DNA of 64,000 nt from Hepsetus odoe (taxonomy: Eukaryota > Chordata > Actinopteri > Characiformes > Hepsetidae). This document shows positions 1 to 12,300 of this stretch, in pieces. Both the position numbers and the translations under genes were made by a program. The stretch spans positions 8,578,948 through 8,642,947 of the forward strand of contig CM029372.1 of assembly GCA_017165825.1 (NCBI GenBank), given 5' to 3'. Under the pieces are notes generated by a model, which searched no databases, was not told the origin of the DNA, and saw only the letters and a program-made list of their open reading frames with translations. Every line of letters starts with the position of its first letter. Within the stretch, counting starts at the first letter, position 1.

Positions 1-127
1 TCCATATGTCAATATCAGTCACTACTCTAAATAACTAATGGTTCATACAGTTGAAAAGCTACTGCTCACAGCTTGGCTGTGCTGAAGTCTTCCTGTTGCC
101 TTCTATTTATTTGTTCTATTAACACAG

Positions 128-205
128 GTGAATCTTTCCTCTCGTCCATTCTGTGAATGGAAGTCAAAGGGAAAAACATTGGATGTGGATTTTACGGATA
201 TGTAA
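128..205 (+). CDS. Possible terminal coding exon of an unidentified plus-strand gene (partial)
   Basis: A pyrimidine-rich tract ends in a good acceptor (ACAG at 124-127). It is followed by an open frame of 25 codons beginning VNLSSRPFCEWK and ending DVDFTDM before TAA at 203-205. A plausible 3' UTR follows, with overlapping AATAAA signals at 1071-1080. Such an arrangement would make this gene converge on mon2. I do not recognise the protein family, and the rest of the gene would lie outside the window on the left. The frame is short, so chance is a real alternative. Confidence 0.3.
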   Translation: MNLSSRPFCEWKSKGKTLDVDFTDM

Positions 206-1100
206 ACTGATGTAAATACTCCCTTTCATGGTGGTCTCGTAAACACACATGCGACGAAGGTCCATTTATAGTGAGTTTTTCCAGCAGCACAAAGCTGAAG
301 GGCCCTTTTTACTCATGATTTAAAAACTGGGGTCTTGCAAGGAGGTTCCTTGTACAATTTTCTTTTCAGTTCTTGATGTAAATGTCCCACACTAAATCAC
401 ATCAGTTCAATGTTGTTGAACTTTTTTTTTTTTTTTCCCCTCCCCCCTCTTACCTGTACTTTCTTTCGACGAAGGGTAAATATTCAACAAGCACTTAAGA
501 TGTGATCATGCTTCCCTAGCAGTGGCACTCAGAAACGAATAATGCCAAACACAAAAGCGGACAAAACATTTTAGGATAGCGGTTAGCTTTTCAGTCTTGT
601 CACTGTTAACAAGGCCGTAAAGCATATCGTCAGATCTCAATGTCGATCCTTTCAGTACTGTTTAAGCTGAAATATTCAACATATTGTATTCTCAAACCAA
701 TCATTGAATGCTTTGTGTCCTGTGAGCATCTTGACCAAACTGCCATTTCCTGGTGTTTGGAAGGACCGATAGCTGGCCAGTTAGCTTGTATGAAAGGATG
801 ACCATTGTATTATTTATATGTTTCAATATAGTATTTATCTATATCTGGCTGAATTTACTTTCCATGGCTAATGGATTGTTGGAGGATTTAACATTAAGAT
901 CTAGAGCTCTTGCATAAAGTAGTTTTTCAGACTTGGATAACAGTTTGGCCCAACAACTTGATAATGAGTGTATGGAAACATTCTTTTAAGAGTCTTCCAC
1001 TGCTGTAATACAACACTGCTTAAACAGCAGGGTCACAATCTGTAAAAAAACAAAAAAAATAATAATAATGAATAAATAAATTTAAAAAGTCAGATGTTTG
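206..1100 (+). other. Possible 3' UTR or unassigned sequence
   Basis: AT-rich sequence without a convincing long frame. It contains a poly-T/poly-C tract near 421-447 and clustered AATAAA signals at 1071-1080 that would suit the 3' end of the plus-strand exon candidate at 128-205. A minus-strand donor-like GTAAGA lies at about 447-452. Nothing else could be supported. Confidence 0.25.
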
Positions 1101-1131
1101 AATGGTCTAACCTACAAAGCACTCTGTTTAC

Positions 1132-1244
1132 TTCATCCTTTTTTTGCATCACCACAAAGAGGTGTCTGTGGATGATCTCAGAGTAGAGCTGTGTGATCTG
1201 CTTGCTGCTTGGCACCACAAACACACTCCCAGGAGAGAGGCCAT
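1132..1244 (-). CDS. Possible coding exon of an unidentified minus-strand gene
   Basis: Read on the minus strand, an acceptor (CTGACCAG) is followed by a 113-nt open stretch. It encodes 37 residues that look like ordinary protein, starting GLSPGSVFVVPSS and ending HLFVVMQKKDE, with a donor-like GTAAAC directly after. If that donor is not used, the frame continues to TGA at 1090-1092. Composition and codon use resemble real coding DNA more than the flanks do, but I cannot name the family and found no partner exon. It lies downstream of mon2 on the same strand. Confidence 0.3.
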
Positions 1245-1845
1245 CTGGTCAGCACAGCCCGAGTGTGACTACAACAAGACTCATCTGGCATGAGAAGACA
1301 GAGTGTGTGCCATGAGCCCTGTCTTTGTCATCACTCACTCTCTCTCTCTCACACACACACAAACAGTGTAGGAGGATGGATCCTCAAGGTCACCCACATG
1401 CTTACTGCCGGAGAGACCCAGGGGAGGGGCTGTGAGAAATTCTTGTGTGGAAAACAGTCGCTCGAGCTGTGTGGCCTCTTAAAGGAATGGTTCAATGAAA
1501 AATCTAATGTATCGTTTTTTCCTTCACTGTTACCCAAACACGATCAATCTGGCCAGCCGTAAATGAGCTGTGAGCCTATTTTCTCTCACAAGCAACTTGC
1601 AAACAGCATCTTTTTTTGGTCACATAAACTGGTGCCTTTTGAAGTGGTCCTCCAGGGCACGTTTCCTCTCCCCCAGTGGGCTGGTGGAAGAATGTGGAGC
1701 ATCTGGGGCTCCCAGGATTTGTTGGGGAAGCACTGCCATAGTCATATTAAAGCTGAAGTGCAAAACTACAGTTGTTAATTTGGGCCAAGTGGCAAACTCA
1801 TATCTATCCTTTCCTGAAGTATCACCCGAACACATTTGGTAATAG

Positions 1846-1883
<38 letters not shown>
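1846..1883. repeat. (TA)n microsatellite
   Basis: Uninterrupted TA dinucleotide run of about 19 units, with a short GA-rich tract shortly after at about 1941-1959. Confidence 0.95.
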
Positions 1884-1887
<4 letters not shown>

Positions 1888-2329
1888 TCATTGCATCATG
1901 TCTATAGACCAAGAGATTAAACAGATGGATAGATAGATGAGAGCGAGAGAGAGAGAGAGTTGTGCTACACTGTTAGGAGATCCAGTACATTCAGCATCAT
2001 CAGAAAATGAAAGGATTTGGTCATTCTTCCCATTTTCCAGAATATGAAAAGAACAGAAAGTCCCCCACCCCAAGGCTGCATGGAGTTAATCAACTACAGA
2101 CCAGTGCACAGGTTTCAGTCTTTAATACAATTCTGGTAGTTGCTAGTTCAGCACGACGGGACATAAAGCACATGCAGTTTTAATCGTGCATGCTGGGATC
2201 AATCACAGCAGATCACAGAAGGACTGCTGAGTCCCTCTTCAGAAATGAGTCACCTACTGCCCACAGCTACGCCCAGATCACGAGCAGAAAAGGTCACGTT
2301 TCTCTCCTCACAGCTACATTAAGAGTCGA

Positions 2330-2830
2330 GGCTACAGATGGGTGGAGAAGAACACGGTCCTGCACCTCCAGCGTCTCCACAGCAGTGACAGGAGCTCGCT
2401 CGCATCAGGACCTCCTGCCGTGCTCACATCCAGAGCTGCCTCGGGCTCACAGCACGAATTCACCGCGGACTCAGGACGAGGCAGAGGTTTCAGCCCTCTG
2501 CAAAAAGGCTCCGAGATCCGTCTCCCTAAAGCCCACCGCTGAAGTTGATCACCAGCACTAGCAAGGCAGTAGCTTGCGCAGTCACCTCCATAGCGGGCAA
2601 TCTCACATCCCAACCAACAGCACAAACTACTACCTCAGCCAGGACATGGCTCACCCTCTCTTAGGGACCGAGCAGCACCTCCGGACGGTTCAGGGAGGAG
2701 TGGGAGAGCGGGAGCTCCCCTCCGCACCACCCTGCAGGTCGTGCCTTCATCCAGCGCCGTGCGCTTCTCTTCTCGTACGTCATTGGCTGAGAAGGTAGCC
2801 AATGAAAGGAAAGAGACCCCCGCCCTCCCC
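2330..2830. promoter_or_regulatory. GC-rich island with inverted CCAAT boxes downstream of mon2
   Basis: Much richer in C, G and CpG than its surroundings. A CCAAT box appears on the minus strand (ATTGGCT, 2782-2788) and another on the plus strand (AGCCAAT, 2797-2803), 8 bp apart as an inverted pair. A CRE-like half site (TACGTCA) lies at 2776-2782. Closely spaced CCAAT boxes of this kind are typical NF-Y promoter elements. No convincing coding frame starts here, so this may be the promoter of an unseen transcript or a non-coding CpG island. Confidence 0.35.
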
Positions 2831-3057
2831 CAGCCACCTGCCCTGCTGGAGCAGATCGTTCCTCTCCCTCTGTCACTGGCACACTCCCTGCATGCGTGGC
2901 TTTCATTTGATACAAAGTGCTGAATAAAATAAAAGCAATTCTGCAATAGCTGAGCATGTTGCACATTCTTTGTCATGAGATGATGATCCATGTCATGTTC
3001 TTATTCATGGCTAGAGATCTACATCAACCAAGATGAGGTGTTCATAGAACTGTACCA

Positions 3058-3180
3058 TTTATTTTTACACACATTGGGTACATCCCTTCTCCAGCTGTTC
3101 AAAGATGGCATGGAATGTTACAATAAGATCTTGCATAAAATCTTCTGCCGTTGAGAAAATGTCACAAAAAAGACTTTATT
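3058..3180 (-). promoter_or_regulatory. mon2: Candidate mon2 polyadenylation signals
   Basis: Two AATAAA hexamers on the minus strand, at 3180-3175 and 3063-3058, lie about 420 and 540 bases beyond the mon2 stop codon. Either would give a compact 3' UTR. Which is used cannot be decided from sequence. Confidence 0.45.
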
Positions 3181-3602
3181 AACCCATTAATATTTCATGT
3201 ATATATATTTTTTTAAACCATCCTTGGAGCATTAATGATGAAAATTTTTTTTGTTACTTCTTTAACACTATCACCACACACTGTACATTAATTCCTGTCG
3301 TGGTAAAGAAAAAAGGAGGGGGGGGGGGGGGCGCTGGGAAGAGAAAGAGGCATAAAAACAATGAACGCTGCAAATTTTACGGAGCAGTTAATGCCATGTT
3401 ACTGTCCAGGCAGCCAATCATGATCTAATACAAACTCATGTAAGAAGAGGCTTTCTTAATAATGGGGTTTGGTTTCCATGACGACGGCAATAAGACCCGC
3501 TGGGGTGAGCAGGAGTCCGTGTGTGTGTGTGTGTGTGTGTGGTATGTGATAGAGTCACATTCATGATTCTAGTTGGATAAAAAGCTTGCGGGGCCTATCG
3601 GA
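3181..3602 (-). other. mon2: mon2 3' untranslated region (inferred)
   Basis: The stretch directly after the mon2 stop. It contains a homopolymeric G run at about 3316-3331 and a (GT)n run at about 3519-3541, and no coding frame that could be supported. It is assigned to the UTR by position and by the AATAAA signals just beyond it. Confidence 0.5.
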
Positions 3603-6600
3603 TCACGACTCCCCGTTCTGCACTTTGGACACTGGCGGCTGCATTAAGTCTTTGAAAGGCCCCAGAGCCTCCTTCAGAGCGGAGCTGACTTCAGGAGAAG
3701 AGCAGGTGATGCACTCCACCAGTGTGGGGTACAGAGCAATCACCTGGGCCCAGGTATTCCCATCCACTGCAGACAACCAGGCAGCAGGGCATGAAGGAGG
3801 AGTAAGAGAAAGCAGGTCAGTAGGGTGCACACACAACCGACAAGGAGGAGAGAGGAGGGAAATAAAATATATTTGAAAAATGATTTCATAGGATATAAGG
3901 ACTGCAAGTATAAGGGCCAGGGAGAGTGAGGAGGGGATTAAAAAAAAAAATGATTGAGAATCTCTGAATTCTGCTTCATGTAAAATTGTCTCATCCTTCA
4001 CATATTAGATTAAAAACTAAACAAGCAGAGCAAAAACATTGATTAGATTGTTCTAATTAATAGACTCACCATTCTCTGGTTGCGTCTTTTTGAGGGAATC
4101 CATGAGCGTGCTAACAGCTTTTAAGACAAAAATGATTTCTGTGACTTGTTGCCTAAAAAGAAACAAAAGAAAACACAAAATGGCGGGGCAAAATCAATGG
4201 TCAGTGTCAGACAAAATCCTTATTCACGCTAAATTAGTTTTACCCAGGGAAACACTCGTTTTTGCTATGGTCGTTGAGATCCATGCTCAATCCACCGTGA
4301 ATCGTTAATGTCACATTGACAGTGATGATTGTGCTAAATTGTTCCTGAGCATAGCTATGAAGTTTACATTTGGGCCAGCTATGGGAATTTGCAAAATGCA
4401 TCCTGCTACCTTTTTCTGTACAAATCAGCTAGTCAGAGACCCTTTTATTTCCAGCTTTCATTTCAGAATTTCCCCCTGTAAAACTAATGCACCTACAATA
4501 GTGTTAGTCCTATGCAATAAATTATTATACATTACCTCTCTGTACATTCATTAATAAGTGTCAACATGCAATTAACATGGAGCATCACTAATCACTTTAG
4601 TTCAATAGTCCAGATATTTAGTCACACTGAAAGGGCATGGTCGGTCATCTACAGAGTCATCACAGTGTCACATTCGGGCAAACAAATAGTGAGGGAGAGC
4701 AAAAAGTAGAAAAAAAAAAACACTGGATGCACACTGTTCAATGGATGAATAAAGGGCCAATGAAAGATGTAAATGAGCTTAACCTGTATGGATGGCTTTT
4801 TAGCTCCATCCTGTGTGCACTGAGGGAGACACAGTGAGAACGCTGTTATGGTTCTGAGTGTGTGGCAGGTTCACACACTTTAAGAGCACATTTAGATGAA
4901 CAGTACATGCCGGTGGCTAGAAGAGAAATGGCAACAAGAGCCATTAACCTTACCTGGTCATCTTAAAATGACTAGTGGCTACACTGGTGCGTGTCTTTAC
5001 AATTACCTGGGCAACGGGCAGCGGCCGCTGAGTCTCTCATCCTCAACGTACCGATGGAGAACATCCTGCGCTCTCTGCAGCAGCACCGAGAGAGCCATTC
5101 GTGAGATATAGCCCTCCTGTGGTGTGCTCACTTTATTGCTGAAGGAAAACTGCAGCAGGGTCTCGAAGCACACTTTAGAGAACTCCTCACGCATCCGAAT
5201 ATCAATTTCTGCCTCTGGAAACACAAGGGGATGACAGAACAGTGACAACACATTTCTCACATTAGCACTGTTTAAAATATGTTGTGTAAAACCACAAGAA
5301 ATTAGCTTTGACACACGTGATCAGCAAACATTTGCATAATAACACTCCTACTGCTTTAAATAACACCCGGGATGAGAGAAGTAATGCCAATAAAGTGCTA
5401 ATAATAAAGTAATAAGCACAGTAAATTAGAACAGACTGGTGGACACTATTATATATGGGTAATATGTGTTATAAGGGACAACAATTATTTTGCCAACAAT
5501 TTCAATGGTGCTACATACTCTACATATATGTTTAAGTGTTTGAAATGTTATTAACGGTCACCTGTAAAGGAGGAAGACTGGGAGTGGATGGATCCTTTGT
5601 TCAGCATGGCCATGATTTGACCTACAAACTCTTTGGGGATGAAATTGGCATAGGGCAAAATCTCTGTGCTGATCAACTGCACCACCTAGAGGTCAAATCA
5701 GACATAAACTCAATGAAAGAGAAAGTGGCATCAATACCTGATAAGATGCCTCTCGGAGCAGGCATGTTCTGAATCCTCTTCAAGGTATTATCCTGCAGAT
5801 TCACTCCTCTACTACATCATAATTGTAACTACACGGTTCTGAACTGAAGCACATCTGGGGTAATGACATGATGTAATTCAAACTGACCCAGTCATACCCC
5901 GGTGATCTCTTTGGTAAGAGATCTAACACTAAAACATAATCTATATGGCAAAATCCTGATAGTCTACCTCAACATCAATGGCTTCATTTTTCTGGAACTC
6001 TTGAATGGACAGGTTATCAGGAGGTGTGCTGGAGACAGAAGGACATGTACATTTGCCTTTTAATGGTAAATGCAAATAGAAGCAATTTTCCCTAATAGAA
6101 ATAAACAAATATGAGTGAAAAAAGAAACCTTTTGGTGAAGAGAAAGTCCTCGAAGGCATTTGCTAGCTCAGGCCACATTGTGTCAAACTTTCCCGAGGAG
6201 GCCTGTTGCCGGGCGACAGGGAGGCCAATGGAGAGAACTTTCAGCAGAGATGAAACTGCAAGCTTCCAGGTGCTCTCTGCAGGACATGCGTACTTCAGTC
6301 CCAAGGGCATCCTCAGAGTCTGCAAAAGCAGTTACAACAGAAGGAGGAAGTCAGATGACTCACATGCAAGACTCAGAATTAGCAGAATTAAAAACTTCTG
6401 CATAATACAGAATAAAGTTCTACATAAATGTAACTGTAATTTCCTACTTTTTCTATTAAATTCCTTATTTTTCTATAATTTGATAGCTGGTTTGCACACC
6501 ACTGAAACTAATTAAATACAAACATTTGAGCCTAATATATCTTTGTGCAAGTTAGAAAAAACAAAACAACAAAAAAAAACTTGTTACCTTAATGATGCTC

Positions 6601-9338
6601 TGTAATACTTTCTCATTGATGACAGCTTTATGGCAGGCAGTTTTGTGATACAGGTCTACCACCACCTCTAGAGACCTCTCAGCAAATGGCACATAGTTTA
6701 AGGCCACCCATTCTGCCTATTTATAGACAGACAGATAGAGCCAGAAAGAGGAAGAATGGAAAGAAATTTGACATAGATAAATAATTCCAAGTAATTTGTG
6801 CATAACACCATCCCGACAGTAGCAAAATTATAGATGCTGGCAATGATTAAAGCAAAGCGTGCACACACAAACATACAGTTCACGTCAAAACTCTACAACA
6901 CACTGCCCTACAAACTCCAACAGCTACTGAAAATCTGTTTAGATCAGAAAGTTTTGAAAAGCTCATTGGAAAACGGTGATAATCAGAGAATTGCTGGAGC
7001 TTGTTGAGACAAAACATGGAAGTCAGGAAGGCAGGGCTGGTGAAGAAGGACAGATGAGAGAATGAGTGTAAATGATGGTAAAGAGGACAGAAGGATGCCG
7101 TCCCGTGTCAGGAGTGTTACCACCGAGGTGCATTACGCTCAAAGAGAGGTAGAGAGTGGGATGGGAAAAACTCACCGGTGCAAACAGTTGGATCTAAAGT
7201 GGATCCATATGACAAGAATACAAAAAGAAGAACGAGAGAAAAGTGGACAAACGTTAACCGTTTCACATGACAGCGCAGAGTAATGACAGAAACCTTCAGA
7301 ATGAACAGACAAGGACTGATTTAGAAGATGCTGTGAACATTTACGGAAGCAAAAAAGGAAAAATCAAGATGGCCGAGCAAAGAGTAGACCATGTGCTAGA
7401 ACAGTAAAGGATTTTAAAATGAAATGTGGATGTTAAATGAAATGAAGAAACAAAAAACAAGGATGAACCAGGACAGGGACATTCAATGCCTTCGTAGTGC
7501 CCTCAGGTGGGATTTTTAAAATACAAGCGCAAACAAGATCCTGTCTCGCAATTCCACACTAATATCCTCTCAATAGTATCCTGAGCACTGAGTCCACATT
7601 TAATGCAGCATCATCGAAGAAGTCCACCAAAGGCAATGAAGATGAAAACAATATCCCAGTGTGAAGAAAAAAAGGAAGTCGCTTTGTGCATTTGCAAAAT
7701 AATAAAAAAATATACATATAAATAAAAAAAAGGCTTAACTTCATGTCCAAAGAATGACTGTAAAAACTATTTCTCTACTAAGACAGCATACTTTACTCTG
7801 TTTAGACACTACACTCACCTGATTATATTTAGCATTAGCCACATGTTTGGTTTCCATTTTGCCATACTGTGGTGGCTTGCAAGAGAACTCAACAAACTGC
7901 AGAAGCTGCTCGAAGATGGCAGGGTACATCACCTGCAACGTCTCAGGGCCAACACAAATTGCCTAAAAATTGAATACATACAAAAATACAAAAGGTGTTT
8001 ATAGTTAGATGTTTTTACTTTTGTTTACATACATTCGAAGCAGATAGGTGCATATGGGGCAGAAACAAGCATCTGAAGGTGCACCGGTCAACATGAATGA
8101 CAAATAAAATGGTTTTAACAATGTGGCAGACATTGCAACAACTGTTCTATGTCACTTTTACCAATTTTATGTCATGTGGGCTGTAGCGTCTGGATAAATC
8201 CCCAACTGGTCACCTTACCTTTTGGAGCACATCCAGCGCTGTGAGTACAGCCTCTTGCAGACTAGTGAGTACCGCCTCTGTGTAGGAAGGCAGAATGAAG
8301 GGGGAAGCATCTGAACTGATGGGTACAGACACTGCTCCATGCAGTATAACTCCCAATTTGCGCAGGTCCTCCATGCTAAATCCACCCGCTATGTGCTGAT
8401 AGAGGGCAGGGAAAATCTGGATCAGTGCCGTTAGAAAAGGTTGACTGGGCACAAACGCTAGTTTATCTGCACCTCCACTTGGGGGCCTTGTGCATTCGGT
8501 CCCTGTTCGGTACCACGTGCTCCAAGCTGACCACCAGAGGGCAGAGTCATCCTGCTCTTCCCCAGGTGGAGGTGGCTGAGGCTGGGCACTGTAGCGCTGA
8601 GCTAGCCGCTCAGCAAGAGAGTCAGATCGGGGCAGGGGTCTGCCAGGGCCGGAGGCTGTGAGGGGGTCCATAAGGACAGGAGGAATGTCCATAGCACCCA
8701 GAGCATCTGGCTTGTCTGTGTCTTTAACAGGCGTGACTAGCTGGAGGATCTCCTGGAAGCTCTTAAGAGCAGCAAGGGATACTTCATTATTTTTGCTGAG
8801 GGCTGCTGATTGAATATGGTCCAACAAGACCTCCCAGGCTTTGAAGAAATCACCTAAAAATGACAAAAAGTGTAGAGAAATTTTATGCATGTGAGAACAG
8901 TCAAAAATCTTAATCTACATAATGCTAGAAAGGATTTATATTGCTCGGAAGCCTTCATTATATATGAAAGATGTCAGGGTATCTACAATAATTGTAATCA
9001 GTTATTTGATTCCTGTTTAAACATATTTTAATTCCATAAATTAGTCTTTGACACTGCCAACTAACACAGCAATAGTGTAACCAAGATATAAAACCATATA
9101 AAACAAAAGTAGATTCTACACAGTTCTGTCATTTCTTACCCAGTTGCTGTAGCAGGTATCTTCTGGTGTTGAAGATTCGAGCAACACCTGCCAGAGTCAA
9201 TACCCAGGTTTCTGCCCACTGTTTTTCTGCTGTGTCCCGCGAGTGGTGGATGAGAATGTTTCCACCACCTGATTCAATCTTCTCCTTATCAGCAGTGGTG
9301 GAAGACTTTCTCACGCAGTCCAGTAAATGAAAAAGCAC
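3603..9338 (-). CDS. mon2: mon2 exons 25-35 (C-terminal HEAT region, Mon2_C)
   Basis: Exons in order: 9140-9338, 8219-8853, 7819-7962, 7176-7193 (18-nt microexon), 6588-6716, 6129-6319, 5968-6028, 5562-5685, 5007-5214, 4070-4152, 3603-3766. The 635-nt exon (8219-8853) is by far the largest and encodes [17 protein letters not shown], then a Pro/Ser-rich variable stretch, then [20 protein letters not shown]. Later blocks include [28 protein letters not shown] and [13 protein letters not shown], all typical of the Mon2 C-terminal domain. The donor of the 6129-6319 exon is an unusual GTTTCT. The stop TGA is at 3605-3603. Confidence 0.95.
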
Positions 9339-12300
9339 CTGCGGGTTATGACACAATACAGGTCATCTGCATTGTTTCTGTGCGGTTTTCACCTTTTAAA
9401 AGCAAAGGTTAGCAACAGTAGGTTTAAACTTTTCAGACTTTTTGTTTCAAAGCTGGTTTCAACCTTGGGAGTAGCCCAGAGTACTGATCCCTCCTGAAAA
9501 CGGGCTGCAGCACATGTAAAAACTATCTGCTTCCAGCCATATGAAGAAACAATCTTTTTTCATTAGCTTTGCAAAATACTACTCCATCCTATATGGATAA
9601 AAAGCTTCCTGATTGTGAACGGCCTCTCAGTTAGTTTTGTGCATAAGGACAATCTCCTCACACAATAACCCGTTATCAGTGCCGCATATCCAGTGACTTT
9701 TCAGCCGTGTTTGAGTGCAAGTAGCCACTGAAAGAAACTGAATAGTAATTAAGAGAACATCCTACTGTAAATTAAATTCTCTTTAAAGTCAAAAACAGTA
9801 AGGAGATGGGTCTTTTATTCATTATTTTGCAAAAACATCATGTACAAAAGTGATGTATGGAACTGTGCAACAGAAACAACCCATAACCAAATCTGGGTGC
9901 AGCCTCGGGTATTCAAGACCAGTATAAAAAGACATTCTCTGGCTCCTTGTTCATTCTAAACTAATTCATCTCACATTAATAGCACACATACTGGTTATGT
10001 GTCTGATTCCAGAAAAAAAAACAGTCTGGGTTCTAATATGATTAGCTCGTTTGGGCTATGCGGTGTAATCCTCAGGGCAATCATGTAACTTTTTCAAAAA
10101 AGAGCAGAAATTATGGCATCAACTTGCTGAGTGTACCTTCCACACCACGATATGCCATGTTGGCTGCTGCAGCAGGGTCCCATGGGCAGCAATAGTGGAG
10201 AACATTGTTTGTCCAGCACTTTTTCTGACAGCCGGCCGAGGATCCACACACAGTTCTCCCAGTTTGGCATACAGACACAACCACAGACAGTCAAAGGGAG
10301 GAGCTGGGTGAAAGGGCCGGTTCAGAGGTTCCCCTTTCTCTCGAGCCTGTTTTAGCAGGATAGCCTCCTCCCTCTCCAGCTCTTCTGTAATAATGTCTCC
10401 ACGTTGGAAGAAATAATCTGAGATGTTCCACTGGAAAGAGGTAAGGTAAAGGAGAAAACGTCAAATTTTTTTTTAATCTCCAATCCACTTATTACTTAAA
10501 ACCTTCTATCACCAAAACATAGAGGTACAATCTTAACTTTTGCTATTAAGTATTATTAAGAATTGTATAAGTATAATGTATAAGTATTAACCCCTAGAAA
10601 AAAAATCTGGGTTGTTTGGATTACAGGTGACAATTTGATATTTTGCGACGTCAGAATTTCTTATAAAAGACAGGCACTCAAATGTTCATGAAGTGATATG
10701 GTTTTTATGAAAGACGATCAAGTGACACATTACTGATATGAAGTATCAAAGTTTTCAACCAGATACTATGGAAGAGCTATAAAAATGAATACCCAAGAAG
10801 TACTAAAGAAATTTGCTGCAAGACAAGAAAAAGCTAAAAAAAAATGTAAATTGTGAATGAAACAAAAGATGAAAAATACCAGCAGGCACTGCCTGGATAA
10901 GCCTGTCCTTCGGCACTGGAACTTGTGAGGGACTTGTGAGGAAAACTACAGATAGACCAAGACTAACTCATGCCTTTGAAGGAGCTACAAAGTTTAGTGG
11001 CTGAGACTGGAGGGAAGACACACCAGTCAATAACATCAATAGTTATTCATATAACTGGGCTCCAGAAAGCATTAGAGGGACCCAGCTAAAATGTGGGATA
11101 AGCCTCTTTGGCCAGGTGAAAAACCTTGGATATTTTGGTATAAATAAATATGCCCAACATATGCAGCAGGGTAACACCATCCTTACAAAGAAGCAGGGAC
11201 TGGAAATCTTTTTAAACTGAAAGAAGAATGGATGGTGCAAAATTAAAGGTAGAATCTGAATACTCTTTCAGTGATATGAACTCACTATGCAGCAGAACAC
11301 TGATCTCACACCGAAGCTATGTAATATTGTTTGAACAAAAAAGGTGACTGTTCTACAAGGACCAAGAAAAAGTGACTCAGTCTAACTGAAAATCTGTCGC
11401 ACTATTTGAAAATTTGCACAATTATAATTCAATCAAGCCAAACAACCTTTAGTTAAAAAGAAAACAAAACAAAACAAAAACAAAACACCTGATCAGTGCA
11501 CAAAGCACTGTAGTAATAATTTCAACTGAAAGACTTCTGCGAAGAGCACGTGGTTCTAAAGTTCTACAGGGTGTAAGAAACTTTTTCACCTTTTATTTAC
11601 TACAAATCATTAAAATAAAAATCCTGGCTAGAACTATTTGTGTAAGTGCCAGACAAATCTTATTATTTTTGAGAGAGCTGAATAATTTTACAAGGCACTG
11701 CAAAAAAAAAAATGATGCCACTTAGTCTTTTCTCAAGTGGTATAAAAAGTGAAACCTGGATGAAAAAAAAAACATCCAAGTGACAGGATTTTCCCACAGC
11801 AGTGGCAAATGCATCTATTCAATTGAACTGTTCCTTTGAGGAATTATATCAAGTCAGCTTTTAAAGTTGTTTTTTTCCCCCAAAGCAGAAGATTAACTTA
11901 CCAAAAGCCCTATAGACGTAAGGCTGATGTTTAATTCCTGGTTTTGAAGGCCAAAGCTGCCAGCTACATCCACAACAATTTGGAGGCACGTGCAAGGCAT
12001 GGTGGGTAAGAAGTCGGTCACCACCAACTGGAGGCATTGGAAGGCTGTTCGGATTAAAGATTCACTGGAAATCAAAGGAAGAACATCATGAATGATTTAG
12101 AAATGTGGACCAAGAGAAGAACTGAGGTGAAAGGTAGTCGTCACAGTACAAAGTAATCTACCCAAATCTACCCAAAAGGCTTACAGCTCCTAGCAAATGT
12201 TGTGTTTACAAACTAAACCCTGGAAGAATTTGGGAGAAAAGTAAAAAAGTGACTCACCCCTGGTCATTACGAATGGCTCCAATGACCCCCAGCACTAGAG

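Noticed and set aside
1..3000. ppm1h, the neighbour of MON2 in human, as the gene left of mon2
   Set aside because: Neither exon candidate matches the PPM1H C-terminus, and the right-hand neighbour (slc6a13) already shows that human synteny is not kept.
8425..8661. 78-codon plus-strand frame
   Set aside because: Antisense shadow of the large mon2 exon at 8219-8853.
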